From Streptomyces sp. AC1-42W (GTDB lineage Bacteria > Actinomycetota > Actinomycetes > Streptomycetales > Streptomycetaceae), in contig NZ_QKWY01000001.1 in the NCBI RefSeq assembly GCF_003248355.1, forward strand, positions 2,252,001-2,316,000: 64,000 nucleotides of DNA. Direction: 5' to 3'. Below the pieces are notes generated by a model, which had not been told where the DNA came from, searched no databases, and worked only from the letters and a program-made list of their open reading frames with translations. Every line of letters starts with the position of its first letter. Position 1 is the stretch's first letter. This document shows, piece by piece, positions 52,496 through 61,863 of this stretch. The translations under genes were made by a program, and so were the position numbers.

Positions 52496-52561
52496 GGTGC
52501 CCACTCTCCCGATGCGTGAAATGTCTCGTTCCAGCCTCACCCCTGGCGCCCGGCCGGTCCA

Positions 52562-52590
52562 TGGACAAAAATCGCGGCTGATTGGACAAA
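52562..52590. promoter_or_regulatory. Direct-repeat operator between the beta-galactosidase and AraC genes
   Basis: TGGACAAA occurs at 52562-52569 and again at 52583-52590, exactly 21 bases apart or two helical turns. This is the arrangement of AraC-family half-sites. It lies 67 bases before the beta-galactosidase start and 54 bases before the regulator start, so it can control both. Confidence 0.6.
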
Positions 52591-52643
52591 CCACCTGCTC
52601 ACCACGCACACAGGCAGGAGAACCGGGGAGCACGGAGGAGCCG

Positions 52644-53522
52644 ATGTACCAGACCTGGATGCGCTTCTTCACCCCCGGACCACTCCACCACCGCCTCGGC
52701 CTCGTCTGCCTCGGCGTCGGCCTCCAGCACGGCACCCTGCCCCCCGTCGGCCCCCGCACCCTCGACCACCACGTCGCCGTCGTCGTCCACTCCGGCAGCG
52801 GATGGTTCACCGCCCCCGACGGACGGCGCCGGCCCGTCACCGCCCCCGCCCTCCTCTGGCTCACCCCCGGCACCCCGCACCACTACGGCGCCGACCCCGA
52901 CACCGGCTGGGACGAGAGCTTCGTCGACTTCACCGGACCCGCCACCACCGCCTACACCGAACTCGGCTACATCGAACCCGACCGCCCCCTCGTCCCGCTC
53001 ACCGACACCACCGCACCCCGCGCCGCCGTCCACCGCATGGTCAGGGCCGCCCGCCCCGGCAACCCCCTCCTGGAGACCGAGACCGGCGCCGCCGTCCACG
53101 AACTCCTCGTCGCCCTGCGCCGCGCCCGCACCGGCACCGGACCGGACGACGACCCCGTCCTGCGCGCCCTCGCCCGCGACGCCCTCCAGCCGCTCACCGT
53201 CGCCGAACACGCCGCCCGCCACGGCATGACCCCCGCCGAACTGCGCACCGCCGTCCGCCGCAGCGCCGGATGCAGCCCCAAGGACTACCTCCTCGGCATC
53301 CGGCTCGGCCGCGCCAAGGAACTCCTCGCCACCGGCGACCTCCCCGTCGCCGCCGTCGCCCGCCGCGTCGGCTACGACGACCCCGCCTACTTCTCCCGCC
53401 TCTTCACCCGCCGCGTCGGCACGGCCCCCGTACGCTTCCGCGACCAGCAGCGCCGCACCGTACCCGGCGGCTGGAGCGACCACGTACCGGACCCGGACCA
53501 CCCGCCGACGATCACGCCGTAA
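52644..53522 (+). CDS. AraC family transcriptional regulator
   Basis: The 292-residue protein has an N-terminal cupin-like sensor domain (about residues 15-150, with SGSGWFTAPDGRRRPV and LTPGTPHHYG) and a C-terminal double helix-turn-helix (about 190-285), including GYDDPAYFSRLFTRRVGTAPVRFR, which matches the AraC consensus. ATG at 52644 follows GGAGGAG closely. It faces the GH35 gene and is likely its sugar-responsive regulator. The inducer is unknown. Confidence 0.92.
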   Translation: MYQTWMRFFTPGPLHHRLGLVCLGVGLQHGTLPPVGPRTLDHHVAVVVHSGSGWFTAPDGRRRPVTAPALLWLTPGTPHHYGADPDTGWDESFVDFTGPATTAYTELGYIEPDRPLVPLTDTTAPRAAVHRMVRAARPGNPLLETETGAAVHELLVALRRARTGTGPDDDPVLRALARDALQPLTVAEHAARHGMTPAELRTAVRRSAGCSPKDYLLGIRLGRAKELLATGDLPVAAVARRVGYDDPAYFSRLFTRRVGTAPVRFRDQQRRTVPGGWSDHVPDPDHPPTITP

Positions 53523-53533
53523 GCTCGCTGCCC

Positions 53534-53857
53534 ATGACCACGAACGACATCGACGACTCCGTACGCGGCGAGCTCGACCGGCTGCGCCAGAGCATCGACA
53601 ACATCGACGCGGCCGTCGTCCACATGCTCGCCGAACGCTTCAAATGCACCCAGGAAGTCGGCCACCTCAAGGCCGCCCACCAGCTCCCCCCGGCCGACCC
53701 GGCCCGCGAGGCCCGCCAGATCGCCCGCCTGCGCCAGCTCGCCGAGAACGCCCACCTCGACCCCGCCTTCGCCGAGAAGCTGCTCAACTTCATCGTCGCC
53801 GAGGTCATCCGCCACCACGAGCGGATCGCCGAGGAGTCCGCCCAGGACGGCCACTGA
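53534..53857 (+). CDS. Chorismate mutase, AroQ type
   Basis: This 107-residue all-helical protein turns chorismate into prephenate for phenylalanine and tyrosine. The active-site pattern is visible in LDRLRQSIDNIDAAVVHMLAERF, VGHLKA and FIVAEVIRHHERI. It begins 11 bases after the AraC gene but is not functionally linked to it. No fusion to dehydratase or dehydrogenase is present, and there is no signal peptide, so it is the cytoplasmic enzyme. Confidence 0.93.
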   Translation: MTTNDIDDSVRGELDRLRQSIDNIDAAVVHMLAERFKCTQEVGHLKAAHQLPPADPAREARQIARLRQLAENAHLDPAFAEKLLNFIVAEVIRHHERIAEESAQDGH

Positions 53858-53923
53858 GCCGGGCCGGGCCCGCGCACCACAACCCGCCTGCGCGCCGCAC
53901 CGCCCATACGGCAGCATGTCCCC

Positions 53924-56464
53924 ATGTCCGTACTGACGCGCGATGAAGCGCAGGCCCGAGCCCAGATCCTCGACGTTCAGCGATACACCATCGAACTCGA
54001 CCTCACCACGGGAGAGGAGACCTTCGACTCCCGCACCGTGATCGAGTTCACCGCCCGCACCGACGGTGACACCTTCGTCGAGCTCAAGCCGGCCACCCTC
54101 CGCGCCATCAGCCTCGACGGGCAGCCGCTGGACCCCGGACACCTCACCGAGAACCGGTACCCGCTCACCGGCCTCACCACGGGCCGCCACGAACTGCGCG
54201 TCGACGCCGCGATGCACTACTCCCGCACCGGCGAGGGCATGCACCGCTTCACGGACCCCAGCGACAACGAGACCTACGTCTACACCCAGCTCTTCATGGA
54301 GGACGTCCAGCGCGTCTTCGCCGCCTTCGACCAGCCGGACCTCAAATCCGTCTTCGCCCTCACCGTCACCGCCCCCGAAGGCTGGACCGTCCTCGGCAAC
54401 GGCATCACCCGCCACACCGGCGAAGGCCGCTGGACCATCGCCCCCACCCCCCTCCTCTCCACCTACCTCGTCGCCGTCGCCGCCGGGCCCTGGCACTCCG
54501 TGACCACCGAGCACGCCGGACTGCCCTTCGGCATCCACTGCCGCCGCTCCCTCGCCCCCCACCTCGACGCCGACGCCGACGAGATCCTCGACATCACCCG
54601 CGCCTGCTTCGACCGCTTCCAGGAAAAATTCGACGAGCCCTACCCCTTCGACTCCTACGACCAGGCGTTCGTCCCCGAATTCAACGCCGGCGCCATGGAG
54701 AACCCCGGCCTCGTCACCTTCCGCGACGAGTTCATCTACCGCTCCGCCGTCACCGACACCGAACGCCAGACCCGCGGCATGGTCATCGCCCACGAAATGG
54801 CCCACATGTGGTTCGGCGACCTCGTCACCCTCGCCTGGTGGGACGACATCTGGCTCAACGAGTCCTTCGCCGAGTACATGGGCTACCAGACCCTCGCCGA
54901 AGCCACCCTTCCCCGAGCTCTCAACTCCGTTCGAGCAGGGGAGGCCCCATTCCCCGACACCTGGGTCGACTTCGGCGTCGCCCGCAAGGGCTGGGGCTAC
55001 AGCGCCGACCAGCGCCCCTCCACCCACCCCGTCGCCCCCGACCCCGCCGACGTCCCCGACACCGCCTCCGCCCTCCTCAACTTCGACGGCATCTCCTACG
55101 CCAAGGGCGCCTCCGCACTCCGCCAGCTCGTCGCCTGGCTCGGCGAGAAGGACTTCCTCGCCGGCATCAACACCCACTTCGCCCGCCACAAGTTCGGCAA
55201 CGCCACCCTCGCCGACTTCATCGACAACCTCGCCTCCGCCACCGACCGCGACGTCCACGCCTGGGCCGAGCAGTGGCTGCGCACCACCGGCGTCGACACC
55301 CTCACCGCCCGCACCACCGAGACCGAGACCACCTGGTCCCTCACCGTCGACCACCGGGGCACCCGCCCCCACCGCATCAGCGTCGGCGCCTACGACCACT
55401 CCCTCGACACCCAGCACGGCCCCACCCCCCTCGTCCTGCGCGAACGCTTCGAGGCCGGCATCCCCGAGGACGCCCCCACCACCCGCCCCGGCCGCCGCCC
55501 CGCCCTCGTCGTCATCAACGACGAAGACCTCACCTACGCCAAGATCCGCCTCGACCCCGCCTCCTGGACCACCGTCCAGGACAGCCTCTCCGGCATCCCC
55601 GCCCCCCTCACCCGCGCCGTCATCTGGAACGCCGCCCGCGACATGGTCCGCGACGGCGAACTCGCCCCCCGCACCTACCTCGACCTCGCCCGCGCCCACC
55701 TGCCCCACGAAACCGACCTCGCCCTCCTCCAGGGCGTCCTCGAATTCGCCGACGGCCAGGTCGCCGCCTGCTACACCGCCCCCGAGGACCGGCCCGCCGC
55801 CCTCGCCACCCTCACCGCCCTCTGCCGCGACCTCATCCGCCGCACCGAGGACGGCACCCACTCCGGCCTCCGCCTCACCGCCGTACGCCACCTCATCGAC
55901 GCCGCCACCCAGCCCGACACCATCCAGGGCTGGCTCGCCGACGACACCGTCCCCGGCGGACCCGAACTCGACCCCGAACTGCGCTGGCGCATCCTCACCC
56001 GCCTCGCCGTCCTCGGCGCCACCGACGAACAGGCCATCGCCGCCGCCCTGGAGAACGACCCCAGCGCCACCGGCCAGGAAAACGCCGCCCGCTGCCGCGC
56101 CGCCCTCCCCACCCCCGAGGCCAAGGCCGCCGCCTGGGACGCCATGTTCCACGACGACAGCCTCTCCAACTACCTCTTCACCGCCACCGCCCAGGGCTTC
56201 TGGCAGCCCGAACAGACCGACCTCGTACGCGCGTACGTGCCCCGCTTCTACCCCGAGGTCGCCGAACTCGCCGCCCGCCGCGGCCCCGCCATCGCCGAAG
56301 CCGCCGGACGCCACGCCTTCCCGGTGTCCGTCATCGACGCGGACAGCCTCCGCCTCGGCGAGGAAGCCCTCGACGACCCCGCGCTCATCCCCGCCCTCCG
56401 CCGCAAACTCATCGACCAGGTGGACGACCTGCGCCGCGCCCTGCACGTACGCGACGCCCACTGA
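53924..56464 (+). CDS. pepN: Aminopeptidase N (M1 family) with in-frame repeat insertion
   Basis: This 846-residue enzyme removes N-terminal residues from peptides. GAMEN is at 256-260, and the zinc site HEMAH (290-294) with Glu313 in WLNESFAEYMG is intact. Residues 329-344 (LPRALNSVRAGEAPFP) are coded by a stretch with many A/T-ending codons, unlike the rest of the gene, and look like an inserted palindromic repeat. Apart from this, the protein has the length and layout of Streptomyces PepN, with a helical C-terminal domain. ATG at 53924 is used. Confidence 0.95.
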   Translation: MSVLTRDEAQARAQILDVQRYTIELDLTTGEETFDSRTVIEFTARTDGDTFVELKPATLRAISLDGQPLDPGHLTENRYPLTGLTTGRHELRVDAAMHYSRTGEGMHRFTDPSDNETYVYTQLFMEDVQRVFAAFDQPDLKSVFALTVTAPEGWTVLGNGITRHTGEGRWTIAPTPLLSTYLVAVAAGPWHSVTTEHAGLPFGIHCRRSLAPHLDADADEILDITRACFDRFQEKFDEPYPFDSYDQAFVPEFNAGAMENPGLVTFRDEFIYRSAVTDTERQTRGMVIAHEMAHMWFGDLVTLAWWDDIWLNESFAEYMGYQTLAEATLPRALNSVRAGEAPFPDTWVDFGVARKGWGYSADQRPSTHPVAPDPADVPDTASALLNFDGISYAKGASALRQLVAWLGEKDFLAGINTHFARHKFGNATLADFIDNLASATDRDVHAWAEQWLRTTGVDTLTARTTETETTWSLTVDHRGTRPHRISVGAYDHSLDTQHGPTPLVLRERFEAGIPEDAPTTRPGRRPALVVINDEDLTYAKIRLDPASWTTVQDSLSGIPAPLTRAVIWNAARDMVRDGELAPRTYLDLARAHLPHETDLALLQGVLEFADGQVAACYTAPEDRPAALATLTALCRDLIRRTEDGTHSGLRLTAVRHLIDAATQPDTIQGWLADDTVPGGPELDPELRWRILTRLAVLGATDEQAIAAALENDPSATGQENAARCRAALPTPEAKAAAWDAMFHDDSLSNYLFTATAQGFWQPEQTDLVRAYVPRFYPEVAELAARRGPAIAEAAGRHAFPVSVIDADSLRLGEEALDDPALIPALRRKLIDQVDDLRRALHVRDAH
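54906..54955. repeat. Short palindromic repeat inside pepN
   Basis: The arms CCTTCCCC-GAGCTC and GAGC-AGGGGAGG fold on each other around a loop of about 11 bases, and CCCCATTCCCC follows. I recall very similar sequences (CCCCGAGCTCTCAACT and TTCGAGCAGGGGG) scattered in Streptomyces genomes. Codons here end in A or T at eight of sixteen positions. The element keeps the reading frame of pepN. No second copy is in this window. Confidence 0.6.
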
Positions 56465-56921
56465 CCCCACCAGCCCGTGCCCGGCCCGCCCCCACCGAGG
56501 AGCGCGCCGGGCACGCGCACATCGCCGACCGCCCCGTGCCCGCTCCCACCCGGCACACGCGCACCGGTGACCAACCCCACCCGCCACAGCGCCGAACCCG
56601 CCCCGCTCCGGCAGCCCCTGCCCGCCGGCGCGCCCGGTACGACGACGCGTCACACCGCTGCCGGGCACCCGCGCATCAGGAGTCGACCGCACCCGCCGCC
56701 ACACCGGACCCGCCCCGGCCCCCGCCGCACCCCCGCCACCCGTGCCCGCTCCCGCCCCCATACCACCCCGGACCCTCGCCACCCGGCCCCCTTCGCGCCC
56801 CGCCACCCTTTCGTGTTCAGATCACCCCGCTCCCCGGCCGCGCCGCTCGAAACCCGGACAAGCTGGCACGCACACCCATGCCCGCACCCCGCCACCGCGC
56901 GCCCGAAGGACCGGCCACCCC
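56465..56921 (+). other. 457-base C-rich gap without a recognisable gene
   Basis: The stretch between pepN and the decarboxylase is very C-rich on the plus strand and open in some frames only because stop codons are rare at this base composition. The reading frames give Pro/Arg/His-rich junk without ribosome sites. I saw no iron-box-like dyad or clear promoter. The decarboxylase promoter is probably in its last 100 bases. Confidence 0.6.
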
Positions 56922-58325
56922 ATGCCCCTCCCGCCCCTCGCCGGCACCACCACCGGCCCCGCCGCACTGCGCCCCCTCCTCGACACCGTCCTCACCGCCC
57001 TCACCGAAGGCGCCCTCCGCCGCGGCGGCCCCCTCCCCGCCGGCGGGCCCGACGCCGTCACCCCCCGCACCCGCACCACCCTCACCCCCCTCATCCCCGA
57101 CCGGGGCACCGGCGCCCACCACGCCCTCGCCACCCTCGTCGAAACCCTCACCGCCGGCGCAGCCGACCCCGCCGACCCCCTCTGCGCCGCCCACCTCCAC
57201 ACCCCGCCCCTCGCCCTCGCCGCAGCCGCCGACCTCGCCGCCTCCGCCCTCAACCCCTCCATGGACTCCTGGGACCAGGCCCCCGCCGCCTCCACCCTCG
57301 AAGCCGAAACCACCGCCGCGCTGGCCGCCGAGATCTACCCCCACCACCCCGCCCCCGACGCCCTCATCACCACCGGCGGCACCGAAGCCAACCAACTCGG
57401 CCTCCTCCTCGCCCGCGAACGCAACGGCCCCGTCCAGACCGTCACCGGCGCCAACGCCCACCACAGCATCACCCGCGCCGCCTGGCTCCTCGGCCTCCCC
57501 GAACCCCTCACCGTCCCCGCCCCCCACGGCACCATCGACCTCCACGCCCTCCACGACACCCTCAGCCGCAACCACGGACACGGCCCCCTCCTCGTCACCG
57601 CCACCGCGGGCACCACCGACACCGGCCACATCGACCCCCTCACCGACATCGCCGACCTCTGCGCCCACCACGGCGCCGAACTCCACATCGACGCCGCCTA
57701 CGGCGGCCCCCTCCTCTTCAGCCCCACCCACCGCCACCTCCTCGACGGACTCGACCGCGCCCACAGCGTCACCTTCGACCTGCACAAACTCGGCTGGCTG
57801 CCCGCATCCGCCGGCATCCTCGCCGTCCCCGACCACCACCACCTCCACCCCCTCCACCACCAGGCCCCCTACCTCAACGCCGACGACGACACCGAAGCCG
57901 GCCTCCCCGACCTCCTCGGCCGCTCCCTGCGCACCACCCGCCGCCCCGACGCACTCAAGATCGCCGTCACCCTCCGCGCCCTCGGCCGCACCGGCCTCGC
58001 CGACCTCGTCGACCGCACCTGCGCCACCGCCCACACCCTCGCCGACCTCATCACCCGCACCCCCGGCCTCGACCTCTACGACCGCCCCACCATCAGCACC
58101 GTCCTCTTCCGCCCCACCGACGCCGACGACCACACCGTCGCCACCGTCCGCCGCACCCTCCTCACCCGGGGCCACGCCGTACTCGGCCGCACCCGCACCC
58201 GAGGCCGCCTCTGGCTCAAGGCCACCCTCCTCAACCCCCACACCACCCCCGACGACCTCCACCGACTCCTCGGCCTCGTCACCCACCTCACCGCCGAACT
58301 CAAGGAAGGCAGCACCCTCCGATGA
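56922..58325 (+). CDS. PLP-dependent group II decarboxylase
   Basis: The 467-residue enzyme shows TGGTEANQLGLL, HIDAAYGGPLLF and the PLP lysine in FDLHKLGWLPASAG, all typical of aromatic/diaminobutyrate/lysine decarboxylases. ATG at 56922 follows AAGGA; longer forms lack support. It overlaps the N-hydroxylase gene by ATGA. Together they could make an N-hydroxy diamine, as DesA and DesB do in desferrioxamine synthesis, but the sequence type is not close to DesA. I therefore leave the symbol blank. Confidence 0.88.
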   Translation: MPLPPLAGTTTGPAALRPLLDTVLTALTEGALRRGGPLPAGGPDAVTPRTRTTLTPLIPDRGTGAHHALATLVETLTAGAADPADPLCAAHLHTPPLALAAAADLAASALNPSMDSWDQAPAASTLEAETTAALAAEIYPHHPAPDALITTGGTEANQLGLLLARERNGPVQTVTGANAHHSITRAAWLLGLPEPLTVPAPHGTIDLHALHDTLSRNHGHGPLLVTATAGTTDTGHIDPLTDIADLCAHHGAELHIDAAYGGPLLFSPTHRHLLDGLDRAHSVTFDLHKLGWLPASAGILAVPDHHHLHPLHHQAPYLNADDDTEAGLPDLLGRSLRTTRRPDALKIAVTLRALGRTGLADLVDRTCATAHTLADLITRTPGLDLYDRPTISTVLFRPTDADDHTVATVRRTLLTRGHAVLGRTRTRGRLWLKATLLNPHTTPDDLHRLLGLVTHLTAELKEGSTLR

Positions 58326-59734
58326 CCGCCGCCGCCCCACCCACCGACCCCCACCGCGTCCACGACCTCGTCGGCATCGGCATCGGCCCCTTCAACCTCT
58401 CCCTCGCCGCCCTCGCCCACGGCCTGCCCACCCCCCTCACCACCGCCTTCTACGAACAGCGCCCCGCCTTCCACTGGCACCCCGGACTCCTCATCGAAGG
58501 CGCCACCCTCCAAGTCCCCTTCCTCGCCGACCTCGTCACCCTCGCCGACCCCACCAGCCCCTGGAGCTTCCTCAACTACCAACGCACCCAGGACCGCCTC
58601 TACCCCTTCTACTTCGCCGAGCGCTTCCACATCCACCGCTCCGAATACGACGCCTACTGCCGCTGGGTCAGCACCCAGCTCCCCGCACTCCACTTCGGCC
58701 ACCAGGTCGACACCATCCGCTGGGACCCCCACGCCGCCCACTTCGAAATCGACCACACCCAACTCGACGCCCACGGCGAAGCCGCCTCACTCGGCCGCAC
58801 CCACACCCGCCACATCGCCCTCGGCATCGGCACCGAACCCCACATCCCCGAACCCCTCAAACCCCTCACCGACACCCACCCCACCACCGCCCCCGTCATC
58901 CACTCCGCCGACTACCTCCACCACCGCGACCGCCTCCTCGACGCCCGCCACATCACCGTCATCGGCTCAGGACAATCCGGCGCCGAAATCTTCCTCGACC
59001 TCCTGCGCGCCCGCCCCACCGGCAGCGAAGGACTCCACTGGCTCGCCCGCACCCCCGCCTTCGCCCCCATGGAGTACTCCAAACTCGGCCTCGAACACTT
59101 CACCCCCGACTACACCCGCTACTTCCACGCACTCCCCGAACCCGTACGCGACACCCTCGTCCCCCAGCAATGGCAGCTCCACAAGGGCATCGACCACGAC
59201 ACCATCGCCGCCATCCACGACGAGCTCTACCGCCGCACCCTCCACGGCGCCTGGCCCGACGCCACCCTCACCCCCGGCGTAGCCGTACGCACCGCCGGAC
59301 GCGTCGCCAACACCCGCGTCGAACTCCACCTCGAACACACCCAGCAACGCACCCGCACCCGCATCACCACCGACGCCGTCGTCCTCGCCACCGGCTACCG
59401 CGAACGCCCCCTCGACACCCTCCTCGAACACCTCCGCCCCCACCTGCGCCGCGACACCGCGGGACGCCCCCGCGTCGACGCACACCAACGCCTCGACCTC
59501 GGCCCCGCCATCACCGGCCACATCTACGTACAGAACGCCGAACGCCACACCCACGGCGTCGGCACCCCCGACCTCGGCCTCGCCGCCTGGCGCAGCGCCA
59601 CCATCCTCAACGACCTCACCGGCACCAACCCCTACCCCCTGCCACACCGCACCGCCTTCACCACCTTCGGCCTCACCCAGCCCGCCATCCCCGCCCAGCC
59701 CCCCACCCTCGTCCCCCTCACCCACCCCAACTAA
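58322..59734 (+). CDS. Flavin-dependent amine N-hydroxylase (lysine/ornithine type)
   Basis: This 470-residue monooxygenase belongs to the IucD/PvdA/SidA family: GIGIGPFNLSLAAL binds FAD, VIGSGQSGAEIF binds NADPH and ATGYRERPLD is the C-terminal signature. It adds an oxygen to the side-chain amine of lysine, ornithine or a diamine. It is coupled to the decarboxylase. No acyltransferase or NIS synthetase follows; the next gene is a nucleotidase on the other strand. Confidence 0.92.
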   Translation: MTAAAPPTDPHRVHDLVGIGIGPFNLSLAALAHGLPTPLTTAFYEQRPAFHWHPGLLIEGATLQVPFLADLVTLADPTSPWSFLNYQRTQDRLYPFYFAERFHIHRSEYDAYCRWVSTQLPALHFGHQVDTIRWDPHAAHFEIDHTQLDAHGEAASLGRTHTRHIALGIGTEPHIPEPLKPLTDTHPTTAPVIHSADYLHHRDRLLDARHITVIGSGQSGAEIFLDLLRARPTGSEGLHWLARTPAFAPMEYSKLGLEHFTPDYTRYFHALPEPVRDTLVPQQWQLHKGIDHDTIAAIHDELYRRTLHGAWPDATLTPGVAVRTAGRVANTRVELHLEHTQQRTRTRITTDAVVLATGYRERPLDTLLEHLRPHLRRDTAGRPRVDAHQRLDLGPAITGHIYVQNAERHTHGVGTPDLGLAAWRSATILNDLTGTNPYPLPHRTAFTTFGLTQPAIPAQPPTLVPLTHPN

Positions 59735-59749
59735 CCCCGTACACACAGC

Positions 59750-59795
59750 AAAAAGCGGCCGCCCCGCCTCCCGAACAGGAGGCGGAACGACCGCC
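59750..59795. terminator. Terminator between the hydroxylase and nucleotidase genes
   Basis: CCGCCTCC and GGAGGCGG form a stem with partial extension into GCGG/CCGC. On the minus strand it is followed by CCGCTTTTTG, a T-run fitting intrinsic termination of the nucleotidase gene. It can also end the plus-strand pair. Confidence 0.7.
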
Positions 59796-59810
59796 CGAAC
59801 CACCAGCCGA

Positions 59811-61622
59811 CTAGAACACCGGCACACCGTCCCGCGTGAGCCGCCAGTCCACCGAGGCGAACTCCGCAGCGTCCACCGAACCCTTCGCCCGCACCCAGGC
59901 GATGATCGTGTTCCGGATCTCCTCCGAATTCGCCCACAACTGCTTCGCACCCGGCACATGCGGGAAGTTGCCGCCCCCGCTCGCCCGGTAGTTGTTCACC
60001 GCCAGCACGAACCGCGCCGCCGGATCGACCGGCTTCCCCCCGAACGCGAGATTCACGATCCGCGAACCCACCGGCTTCGCGATGTCGATGTCATACGTCA
60101 GCCCCGACACCGCGTCATAGTTGTAGTCCGGAGTGTTCTCCGCATTCGTCAGCTCCGCCGGATCGACCGGAGCACCCGCGGGAGTCCGCACGTAGTACTT
60201 CGCCGAGTACTCCAGATACTCCAGAACCTGCGCACCCGTCAGCAGCCGCGCCTCCAGCGTGTTCTCGAACGGATACAGCCCCGCAGCGTCCTTGATCGTC
60301 ACATCCCCGGCCGGAATCCGCGCCGTCCGCGAGAAGCACGACGCCTGCGACAGCACCGGCAGCTCCGCGTACTCACCACCCGCCAGCGCCGCCCGCACCG
60401 TCTCCGTCTGGACGACATTGATCAGATCGATGATCGGCTCGTCCTTCCACGCCGCCTCCGCCGTCGTCATCGCCGCCGCCGACGTCCCGATCACCTGATT
60501 GACGTACGCCACGACCTTCCGGTGCTCGTCCGCCAGCAGCTTCGTGATCCTCGGGTCCTCCACCGCCGTGTTCGAGTTCAGCACCCGCGAACCCGCCCGC
60601 TCGACCACCCAGCGGCCCTTCTCCCACACCACGTCGAAGTCGAACAGCGTCAGCCGCTGCCCCCACTTCAACGGCTCCGAGAGCACGACCCGCTTCCCCG
60701 TCTCCTCGTTCTCCACGAAGTACTCGGGGATCTCCAGATGCGCGTGACCCACCAGAATCGCGTCGATCCCCGGCACCCGCTCCGCCACCAGGGCCGCCGC
60801 GTTCTCCACATGCGGGATCTGATCCCCGTACGACGACGTCCCGCTCGTCCCCGAGTGCGCCGACACGATCACCACGTCCGCACCCATCGAACGCAGCCGC
60901 GGCACGAACTTCGCCGCCTGCTCCACCAGACCCGGGAACACCATCTTCCCGCCCACATTGGCCTTGTCCCAGATCGCGATCCCCGGATTCGTCAGCCCCA
61001 GCACCGCCACCCGCACATCCCGGCCGTGCGGCGTCCGCAGCTTCCGGATCACATACGGCGCGAACGCCGGCCGCAGCGTCCTCGCATCCAGCGCGTTCGC
61101 CCCCAGCAACGGGAAGTCGCACTGCTCCTCGAACTTCCGCAGCACCGGAATCCCGTAGTTGAACTCGTGGTTCCCCAGCGCCGCCGCGTCATAGCCGATC
61201 GCGTTCATCGCCTGCGCCATCGGATGCACCGGACCACGCTTCGCCGTGATCGGGTCGATCTTCGCGTAGTAGTACGAGAGCTGCGTGCCCTGAATCGTGT
61301 CACCCGCGTCGATCATCAGCGTGTTGTGACGACCCTTCTCCCGCCGCACCTCCTCCACCAGCGTCGAGATCTTCGCCAGACCCACATCGTTGTGGTCCTT
61401 GTCGTCGAACTCGGCATCCGTGAAGTAGTCCCAGTTGAAAACGTTCCCGTGCAGATCCGTCGTCCCCATCACGGTGAACGAGTACCGCTTCGGCGGACGC
61501 CCGTGCCCCCGACCGTGCCCCCGCCCGTGCGCCTGAGCCGGCGACGCGGCACCACCCGCCACCACCGCACCCGCGCCGGCCGCGGCCGATGTCCCCAGGA
61601 ACGTCCTTCGGTTCAGCGGCAT
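59811..61622 (-). CDS. Tat-exported bifunctional metallophosphatase/5'-nucleotidase
   Basis: The 603-residue protein begins with a twin-arginine signal (MPLNRRTFLGTSAAAG, cleavage near SPAQA) and a HGRGHGRGHGR linker. The metallophosphatase motifs follow: TDLHG, DAGDTIQGT, LGNHEFNYG and GHAHLEIP. The C-terminal 5'-nucleotidase domain includes NYRASGGGNFP, the nucleotide-binding loop. It releases phosphate and nucleoside from extracellular nucleotides. ATG at 61622 has GGGAG upstream. Confidence 0.95.
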   Translation of the reverse strand: MPLNRRTFLGTSAAAGAGAVVAGGAASPAQAHGRGHGRGHGRPPKRYSFTVMGTTDLHGNVFNWDYFTDAEFDDKDHNDVGLAKISTLVEEVRREKGRHNTLMIDAGDTIQGTQLSYYYAKIDPITAKRGPVHPMAQAMNAIGYDAAALGNHEFNYGIPVLRKFEEQCDFPLLGANALDARTLRPAFAPYVIRKLRTPHGRDVRVAVLGLTNPGIAIWDKANVGGKMVFPGLVEQAAKFVPRLRSMGADVVIVSAHSGTSGTSSYGDQIPHVENAAALVAERVPGIDAILVGHAHLEIPEYFVENEETGKRVVLSEPLKWGQRLTLFDFDVVWEKGRWVVERAGSRVLNSNTAVEDPRITKLLADEHRKVVAYVNQVIGTSAAAMTTAEAAWKDEPIIDLINVVQTETVRAALAGGEYAELPVLSQASCFSRTARIPAGDVTIKDAAGLYPFENTLEARLLTGAQVLEYLEYSAKYYVRTPAGAPVDPAELTNAENTPDYNYDAVSGLTYDIDIAKPVGSRIVNLAFGGKPVDPAARFVLAVNNYRASGGGNFPHVPGAKQLWANSEEIRNTIIAWVRAKGSVDAAEFASVDWRLTRDGVPVF

Positions 61623-61863
61623 CTCGTCTCCCACATCTCTGTTCTCCTGCTGCGCATCTCTTGCTGCGAAGCTCCCCGCACGCCGCCCACCCCGCCGGTC
61701 GACGCGTGGAGAACAGCCGACGAACCACACGAACGAGCGGGCGACGCGCGTAGACAATCACCCGCACACCACCCCCGGCAACACCCCCGGCAGGTTTCCA
61801 TGCCATGACCACACACCGACCACCGGACGTCCCGCTGTCGTACCCGGGTGCCAGAGTGGACCC

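Noticed and set aside
56922..59734. Naming the pair desA and desB of desferrioxamine synthesis
   Set aside because: The decarboxylase sequence is not close to DesA as I recall it, and desC and desD are absent, so the symbols would mislead.
54808..59814. A 1668-codon open frame running through pepN and beyond
   Set aside because: It is out of frame with pepN, the decarboxylase and the hydroxylase, all of which have complete family motifs; the product is Pro/Arg/His-rich low complexity caused by base composition.
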